Assembly: GCA_015487905.1 (NCBI GenBank)
Contig: WFOX01000089.1
Coordinates: 1 to 10,046, forward strand
DNA: 10,046 nucleotides
Source of the DNA: Mariprofundales bacterium
GTDB taxonomy: Bacteria; Pseudomonadota; Zetaproteobacteria; Mariprofundales; S012-25
Direction of reading: 5' to 3'
In this document: positions 6,392-10,046 of the stretch, piece by piece
Position numbering within the stretch: the first letter of the stretch is position 1
Layout of the letters: every line of letters starts with the position of its first letter
Made by a program: the position numbers and the translations under genes
The notes under the pieces: model-generated
The model's input: the letters and a program-made list of their open reading frames with translations, nothing else
The model's database searches: none
Told to the model about the DNA's origin: nothing

Positions 6392-6954
6392 CGCGGATGC
6401 AACCGCAGCACGCTGCGCGCCAGATCCACTTCCACGCGGTAGTCGCTGAGAATGTTCATGCCGAGCAAACCGAGCGTGGGATCGCGGCTTATGCGCTGCA
6501 CGACGGCCTCCACGCCTTCGCGCACGAGCGGCCCGATGGCAAGGCGCTGCACGCGCACCGTGGGCACTTCCACAAGCCCGTTCGCCGTTTCCATGCGCAC
6601 GCGCGGCACCCCTCGCAAAGAAATCCCCGCCGCCTCAGCCACCGCAGGCGGAATCACGAGCACGCTTGCGCCCGTATCCACGACGAAGCGCGCAGGCGCG
6701 CCATTGACCTCGCCTTGCACGATCATCGCGTCGCGGCGGCGCACGAACGGAATCTCCAAAAACGGCGCCTTGCGCGCAGGCACCGTCTCCACCCGTTGCG
6801 GCCGCACCTCTTGCGCGCCCGCATGGGGCGTGTCGGAAAAGTGCACCACGCCGGCTTCATCCACCCAACGATACAGCTTCGCCTGCAAGGCCGCAGGCGC
6901 AGAGAGCAGCAAGCCGGCTAGCAGCAGCCGCGCTGTTTTTGCACCGGCGGGCAC
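6388..6954 (-). CDS. Secreted DUF4124 plus retropepsin-like aspartic protease protein
   Basis: About 188 residues from a GTG at 6952-6954. The start is chosen because GGGGGGA lies 7-8 bases upstream and because it gives a clean signal peptide: basic MPAGAKTAR, a leucine/alanine core, and cleavage after ALQA near residue 25. Next comes a short DUF4124 motif, KLYRWVDEAGVVHFSDTP (26-43), usually found in exported proteobacterial proteins. A single-domain retropepsin-like fold follows with the catalytic D93 in VVDTGAS and the second-half hydrophobic motif LGLLGMNIL (161-169). One DTG per chain suggests it acts as a dimer, as other bacterial clan AA proteases do. Substrate and role are unknown. 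Its start lies 37 bases inside the end of the GDCCVxC gene, and it ends in an ATGA overlap with the amidase gene. A longer in-frame form reaching about 7158 would only translate its neighbours out of frame. Confidence 0.82.
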   Translation of the reverse strand: MPAGAKTARLLLAGLLLSAPAALQAKLYRWVDEAGVVHFSDTPHAGAQEVRPQRVETVPARKAPFLEIPFVRRRDAMIVQGEVNGAPARFVVDTGASVLVIPPAVAEAAGISLRGVPRVRMETANGLVEVPTVRVQRLAIGPLVREGVEAVVQRISRDPTLGLLGMNILSDYRVEVDLARSVLRLHPR

Positions 6955-7124
6955 GGCACATCCCCCCACGAGCAAAACACGCAGCAATCCCCGGGCTTGG
7001 GGCGCAAACGCGCGCCGCAATGCGGGCAATCGTAAAACCATTGGCACGCATCCGTGGGCATTTTCGCGCGGCTTTTGCCGCCGCACTCGGGGCAAGTGAT
7101 CGTGGATTCCAGAACGATATTCAT
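6918..7124 (-). CDS. Small cysteine-rich GDCCVxC-domain protein
   Basis: A 68-residue cytoplasmic protein with ten cysteines: CPECGG (11-16), C27, CPHCG (33-37), the hallmark GDCCVFC (45-51), VPCPP and a terminal GCC. The paired CxxC knuckles suggest a zinc ribbon, and the GDCCVxC block is the signature of a small family often found beside mercury-transport genes and sometimes encoded as a selenoprotein. In this copy all positions are TGC cysteine codons and there is no in-frame TGA, so it is the cysteine form. The start is secure: AAAGGAGG stands seven bases before the ATG, which shares one base with the merP stop (TAATG). It probably binds or hands on a soft metal such as Hg(II), but no biochemical role is established as far as I know. 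Confidence 0.85.
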   Translation of the reverse strand: MNIVLESTITCPECGGKSRAKMPTDACQWFYDCPHCGARLRPKPGDCCVFCSWGDVPCPPVQKQRGCC

Positions 7125-7468
7125 TACAGCGCCTCCTTTCGCTCCACCTTCGCAACATAGGCCATATAACCGAGCGCGTCTATGGTTCTCACAAGCTCCT
7201 GAATGTCCTTCATCTCCGAGCGTGTCACCTCCACCCAACCTCGTTCGTCCTTGCGCGACACGCGCGCATGCTTCACATAGGGCAGCTTCTCCAGCGCCTT
7301 CTGGATCGTGATCGGGCACATGTCGCAGAACATGCCCTTGATCACGAGCTCCACCTTGGCCGGGCCGTGTTTGGTGGCCTTGGGCATCTCGCCTGCGATG
7401 CCGGCCTGGGCGCCGACGAGCCACGCCGTCACAAGCGCCATCGCACTCCAGCTTCGGATGTTCTTCAT
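7124..7468 (-). CDS. merP: MerP-like periplasmic heavy-metal-binding protein
   Basis: A 114-residue exported protein. Residues 1-26 form a Sec signal peptide (basic MKNIR, hydrophobic ALVTAWLVGAQAG). The mature part is an HMA ferredoxin-like domain with the metal-binding loop GMFCDMCPITIQKAL (C48 and C51). This matches MerP's GMTCxxCPITV pattern, and the CPITI helix start is especially MerP-like. It has a longer hydrophilic stretch (RKDERGWVEVTRSEMKDIQEL) than classical 91-residue MerP. In mercury systems MerP scavenges Hg(II) in the periplasm and passes it to MerT, encoded 25 bases upstream here. AGAGGAGGTG precedes the ATG. Metal specificity is inferred from family and neighbours and could be another thiophilic metal. 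The name is used for the family, not for proven mercury resistance. Confidence 0.83.
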   Translation of the reverse strand: MKNIRSWSAMALVTAWLVGAQAGIAGEMPKATKHGPAKVELVIKGMFCDMCPITIQKALEKLPYVKHARVSRKDERGWVEVTRSEMKDIQELVRTIDALGYMAYVAKVERKEAL

Positions 7469-7493
7469 CGCGCACCTCCTCTGCGTGTGGGAT

Positions 7494-7841
7494 TCATGAG
7501 AGCACCTTGGCAAGCCACCAAGGGGCCGTGACGAGCAGCAAAGTCGCCACCGCCGCGGCCCACCAGCCCGCGCCGAGCTTGCAGCCGCAGCGGCGCCGCC
7601 GCCAGGCCGCCACCCCCAAGGCGGCAAGCGCAAGGGTGGCGAAGTAGGGCTGAAACGGCTCCAGCTTCGCGAGCCACGCCACCGCGCCCAGCCCCACGCC
7701 GAGCAGCACGAGCAAAAACGGCCCCACGCAGCAGGCGCTTGCAAGCGCGCCTGCGCCAAGCGCAAGCCAAAGCGCCTTGCGTCCTTCCCGCGCTTCTACG
7801 GGTTTGGGCGTTTCACAGCTTTCGCAGGTTTCCTGCTTCAT
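7494..7841 (-). CDS. merT: MerT-like inner-membrane metal transport protein
   Basis: A 115-residue integral membrane protein. Hydrophobic stretches lie at about 23-58 (long enough for one or two passes), 67-80 and 91-110. The diagnostic vicinal cysteine pair C37-C38 is in ASACCVGP, matching ASTCCLGP of MerT. A second cytoplasmic pair, CGC (C85 and C87), lies in an arginine-rich loop, and LEPFQPYFATLAL matches LEPYRPLFIGAAL of known MerT proteins. Unusual is an extra CESC motif at the N-terminus (C6 and C9), which could act as an added metal site. MerT carries Hg(II) from MerP across the inner membrane. The ATG overlaps the regulator's stop (ATGA, 7838-7841), and AAGGAGG stands at good spacing. 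No MerA reductase gene is present to handle imported Hg(II). Confidence 0.85.
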   Translation of the reverse strand: MKQETCESCETPKPVEAREGRKALWLALGAGALASACCVGPFLLVLLGVGLGAVAWLAKLEPFQPYFATLALAALGVAAWRRRRCGCKLGAGWWAAAVATLLLVTAPWWLAKVLS

Positions 7842-8233
7842 CGTCTTGCACCTCCTTCGTCGGTCTCGGAAAGCAAGACCCAGAACGAGCACGGCGTCTG
7901 CCCCGTGCATTGCTCGGCAAAGCGCAAAAGCTCTTCGCGCATCTTGGCAAGCTCGGCGATGCGCGCCGCAAGCTCCTCGGCCTTGGCGCGCAGCTCCGCG
8001 CCCACATCCTCGCAATCCGCGCGCTCAATCAGGCGAAGCAACGCCTCAATCTCGCGCAGGCGAAAGCCCAAGCGCTGCGCGCGCACGAGAAAGCGCAGCC
8101 GGGCCAATGTCGTGCCGTCAATGCGGCGATAGCCGTTGCTCGTGCGCGGGATGTGCACAAGCCCCGCCCGCTCCCAATAGCGGATCGTGGATGCGGGCAC
8201 GCCAAGCATCTCTGCGGCTTCCTTCACGCGCAT
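7838..8233 (-). CDS. MerR-family metal-responsive transcriptional regulator
   Basis: A 131-residue MerR-type regulator. MRVKEAAEMLGVPASTIRYWERAGL is the winged helix-turn-helix, RTSNGYRRID the wing, LRFLVRAQRLGFRLREIEALL the second HTH-like part, and a long coiled-coil dimerisation helix follows. Metal-site cysteines are C74 (ADCEDV), C109 and C115 (EQCTGQTPCSFW). These correspond to C82, C117 and C126 of Tn501 MerR, but the last pair is CX5C rather than CX8C, so Hg, Cd, Pb or another metal are all possible. I chose the ATG at 8231-8233 rather than the in-frame ATG at 8255-8257. The latter lies between the -35 and -10 of the operon's own promoter, and the shorter form matches the usual family start. 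The gene is first in the operon it most likely controls. It overlaps merT by four bases. Confidence 0.87.
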   Translation of the reverse strand: MRVKEAAEMLGVPASTIRYWERAGLVHIPRTSNGYRRIDGTTLARLRFLVRAQRLGFRLREIEALLRLIERADCEDVGAELRAKAEELAARIAELAKMREELLRFAEQCTGQTPCSFWVLLSETDEGGARR

Positions 8234-8239
8234 GCCGCA

Positions 8240-8270
8240 ACCATAGCCTTGAAGCATGGTTCAAGGTCAA
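8240..8270 (-). promoter_or_regulatory. MerR-type promoter and operator of the metal operon
   Basis: On the - strand the -35 is TTGACC (8265-8270) and the -10 is TATGGT (8240-8245), separated by 19 bp, the over-long spacer typical of MerR-activated promoters. Across the spacer and the inner end of the -35 lies the dyad CCTTGAACCATGCTTCAAGG (8247-8266). It has 7-bp perfect arms around a palindromic CATG, with one C/C mismatch on each side. The expected transcription start, about seven bases past the -10, falls on the A of the regulator's ATG (8233), so a leaderless mRNA is inferred. Confidence 0.85.
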
Positions 8271-8358
8271 GCGCTTTTGGGTGCGCAGGCAAGGGGGCGG
8301 TAGCGGAGTCAAGCGGCGCGTTCTACGATTGGAGGAAGCTTTCGGAGGAGGGGCGCGC
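8271..8358 (+). other. Divergent intergenic region before the DUF2235 gene
   Basis: This short gap separates the leftward metal operon from the rightward hydrolase gene. It holds a strong purine-rich ribosome binding site (GGAGGAGGGG, 8344-8353) and another GGAGGAAG slightly upstream. I find no convincing + strand promoter. TACGAT near 8322-8327 could be a -10, but it lacks a matching -35. Confidence 0.4.
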
Positions 8359-9501
8359 ATGAAGCATTTGATTGCGTGCCTTGACGGCACCTGGAACACG
8401 GCCGACCACCCTGTGAAGATCACGAATGTCGTGAAGATCATGCGCGCGCTTGCGCCTGAGGACGCCGAGGGCCGCCCGCAGGTGGTCTTTTACGACAAAG
8501 GCGTGGGCACAGGCGGCCCCATTGACCGCATCCGCGGCGGCGCTTTCGGGCGCGGCCTGGATGACAACATCAAGGATGCCTATCGCTTTCTTGCCAACAA
8601 CTACGAACCCGGCGATCGCATCGTGCTCTTCGGCTTTTCGCGCGGGGCGTTCACGGCCCGCAGCCTTGCGGGGCTTTTGGGCTGGCAAGGAATGATCAAG
8701 AAAACGCACCTGGAGCTGCTTTCTGAGGCCTATCGCGGCTATCGCAAGAAGGACGCATCCTTGCGCGACCGGCTGCGGCGCTACTGCTGGGACGAACCCG
8801 TGCGCATCCGCTTTTTGGGCGTTTGGGACACGGTCGGGGCGCTTGGCATTCCGCTTACGATCGCAAGCGCTTACAACCGCCGCCATTATCAGTTTCACGA
8901 CACGAGCTTGGGTGCGCACATTGACCATGCCTTTCATGCCTTGGCGATTGACGAGCAGCGCGCGCCGTTTTCGCCCGCGCTTTGGGATGCGCCCGAGGAT
9001 GCCGAGATCCCGTATGCGCGCGTGCAACAGGTCTGGTTTGCGGGCGTGCACTCGGATGTGGGCGGCTCCTATGCCGAAAAGGGCCTTTCGGACATCGCGC
9101 TCACCTGGATGATCCAGATGGCCGCGCGTTATGCGCGCTTGCGCTTTCTGGACGAATACCGCCAGGAACACATCCGGCCGGATCCGCTTGCACCGCAGCA
9201 TGATTCATTGGGGCTTTATCGCCTCCTTGGGCGCTATCGGCGCGTGATCGGCGGGCGCATGCCCGAGATCCCCCCGCTTGCGCGCAGACTCAAGCGCTTC
9301 AATGCGCCTCGGCCCGGGCGCAAGTTTGTGAATGAGCTGATCCATCGGTCGGTGCTGGAGCGCTGGGGACAAGAAGTGGAGGTGATCGGGAAGGGCAAGG
9401 CGCATCGCATGACCTACATGCCTGAAAACTTGCAGGCCGCATTGGGCCATGTGCCGATCGCCGAATACGACGGCGCCATCACGAAGCCCACGGGGGCATA
9501 G
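8359..9501 (+). CDS. DUF2235 alpha/beta-hydrolase (Tle1-like lipase fold)
   Basis: A 380-residue protein of the DUF2235 family. The family start LIACLDGTWNT (4-14) is clear. The nucleophile elbow GFSRGAFTAR puts S94 in a GxSxG motif. RFLGVWDTVGALG supplies the acid D157, and VWFAGVHSDVGGSY gives H231, completing a Ser-Asp-His triad. FDKG-type YDKGVGTGG (45-53) and HHAFHALAIDEQRAPF-like residues (190-204) also fit. The family includes type VI secretion phospholipase effectors (Tle1), but this copy is short, has no N-terminal adaptor and no visible VgrG, immunity or secretion gene beside it. A free-standing cytoplasmic hydrolase of unknown substrate is the safer reading. The ATG is chosen for its purine-rich ribosome binding site; an upstream in-frame extension overlaps the divergent operon and is not real. 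Confidence 0.85.
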   Translation: MKHLIACLDGTWNTADHPVKITNVVKIMRALAPEDAEGRPQVVFYDKGVGTGGPIDRIRGGAFGRGLDDNIKDAYRFLANNYEPGDRIVLFGFSRGAFTARSLAGLLGWQGMIKKTHLELLSEAYRGYRKKDASLRDRLRRYCWDEPVRIRFLGVWDTVGALGIPLTIASAYNRRHYQFHDTSLGAHIDHAFHALAIDEQRAPFSPALWDAPEDAEIPYARVQQVWFAGVHSDVGGSYAEKGLSDIALTWMIQMAARYARLRFLDEYRQEHIRPDPLAPQHDSLGLYRLLGRYRRVIGGRMPEIPPLARRLKRFNAPRPGRKFVNELIHRSVLERWGQEVEVIGKGKAHRMTYMPENLQAALGHVPIAEYDGAITKPTGA

Positions 9502-9600
9502 CGCCCTTTCGTCGCGGCTGCTTGGCGGGCCTTGCGTTGCTATGCTTGGCCGCGGCTTGGCCGTGCACAGGGCCGAATCACTCACTGGGGGCGGATTTTC
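9502..9600 (+). other. Intergenic region upstream of the dehydrogenase gene
   Basis: A 99-bp GC-rich gap with a direct repeat of GCTTGGCCG (two copies separated by CG, about 9546-9565) and a GGGGGCGG ribosome-binding-like run about 7-14 bases before the next ATG. I see no clear terminator or promoter. Confidence 0.35.
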
Positions 9601-10046
9601 ATGGCAAGCGTGCTCATCATCGGCGCAGGCGGCGTGGGGCGCGTGGCGACCTACAAGTGCGCGCAAATGGAGGATGTCTTTGACGAGGTGGTGCTTGCAA
9701 GCCGCACGCTTCCCAAGTGCGAAGCCATCGCGGGCTTCGTGCGGGAGCGTCTCGGCAAGAAGGTGCCGATCGCGCGCGTCAATGCCGAGCGCAAAGACGA
9801 ACTCGTGCGCCTCTTGCGCGATGTCCAACCCGATGTCGTGCTGCACCTTGCCCTTCCCTATCAAGACCTCGTGATCATGGACGCATGCTTGGAGGCCGGC
9901 TGCCACTACATTGACACGGCCAACTACGAGCCGCCGGATGAGCCGCGTTTCCGCTATGCCGAGCAATGGGCGCGGCGCGAGGACTTTGCGAAGGCGGGGC
10001 TTACCGCCGTGCTCGGCGCAGGCTTTGATCCGGGTGTTACGAACGC
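9601..10046 (+). CDS. Saccharopine dehydrogenase-family protein, probable carboxynorspermidine dehydrogenase (5' part)
   Basis: The first 148 residues of a gene cut by the window edge. VLIIGAGGVGRVATYKCAQ (4-22) is a Rossmann NAD(P)-binding loop with GAGGVG. ASRTLPKCEAI follows the second strand, where the cofactor ribose is contacted. DVVLHLALPYQDLVIMDACLEAGCHYIDTANYE and LGAGFDPGVTN are typical of the carboxynorspermidine dehydrogenase (CANSDH) branch of the Lys9/saccharopine dehydrogenase family. That enzyme condenses a diamine with aspartate semialdehyde and reduces the imine, making carboxynorspermidine or carboxyspermidine in an S-adenosylmethionine-decarboxylase-independent polyamine route. 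The partner decarboxylase (nspC) usually lies nearby and would be expected downstream, outside the window. A homospermidine or saccharopine enzyme is a less likely alternative. Confidence 0.83.
   Translation, partial: MASVLIIGAGGVGRVATYKCAQMEDVFDEVVLASRTLPKCEAIAGFVRERLGKKVPIARVNAERKDELVRLLRDVQPDVVLHLALPYQDLVIMDACLEAGCHYIDTANYEPPDEPRFRYAEQWARREDFAKAGLTAVLGAGFDPGVTN

Noticed and set aside
6918..7124. Selenocysteine in the GDCCVxC protein
   Set aside because: All signature positions are TGC codons and there is no in-frame TGA before the TAG stop.
8234..8257. Longer regulator starting at the ATG at 8255-8257
   Set aside because: That ATG lies between the -35 and -10 of the regulator's own promoter, and the extra residues do not match the family.
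7777..8358. In-frame upstream extension of the DUF2235 gene
   Set aside because: It runs antisense through merT and the regulator, and the family start with a strong ribosome binding site is at 8359.
8271..8358. A second MerR-type operator controlling the DUF2235 gene
   Set aside because: No second dyad with a 19-20-bp spacer is present and the only clear -35/-10 pair points leftward.

Overview
The window is about 10 kb of GC-rich chromosomal DNA from a proteobacterium, probably a gamma- or betaproteobacterium. This rests on gene content (a coaBC-dut pair, an RsmC/RlmG-type methyltransferase, MerR/MerT/MerP and a GDCCVxC protein) and on the absence of features of other phyla. I cannot name the genus. 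Genes are packed with ATGA or TAATG overlaps, and the octamer GCGCTTGC is strikingly frequent outside the CRISPR array.

Region 1 (1-4366, + strand) is a tightly coupled housekeeping operon. In order it holds the 3' end of bioA (biotin), coaBC (coenzyme A), dut (dUTPase), an Rrf2-type regulator without an obvious Fe-S cysteine triad, an RsmC/RlmG-like rRNA guanine-N2 methyltransferase and an RsuA-family pseudouridine synthase. Each gene touches or overlaps the next.

Region 2 (4367-5557) begins with an AT-rich spacer carrying hairpins. A 14-repeat CRISPR array follows (4512-5437; 36-bp repeats, 13 spacers of 32-34 bp), then a roughly 120-bp probable leader. The degenerate repeat lies at the left end, and the repeat read on the - strand ends in an 8-nt ATTACGAC tag after a GC stem. 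The array is therefore most likely transcribed leftward. No cas gene is present.

Region 3 (5558-8270, - strand) is a probable metal-responsive operon: merR-like regulator, MerT, MerP, a small cysteine-rich GDCCVxC protein, a secreted DUF4124/aspartic-protease protein and a nitrilase-superfamily amidase. A textbook MerR-family promoter (19-bp spacer with a near-perfect dyad) lies directly before the regulator and implies a leaderless mRNA. No mercuric reductase is present. The operon points straight into the CRISPR leader on the same strand.

Region 4 (8359-10046, + strand) holds a free-standing DUF2235 alpha/beta hydrolase and the 5' part of a saccharopine-dehydrogenase-family gene resembling carboxynorspermidine dehydrogenase (polyamine synthesis), cut by the window edge.

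The points most worth following are the CRISPR array, whose spacers read plausibly as antisense to coding sequence, its placement downstream of a metal-inducible operon, the leaderless MerR-controlled promoter, and the over-represented octamer.
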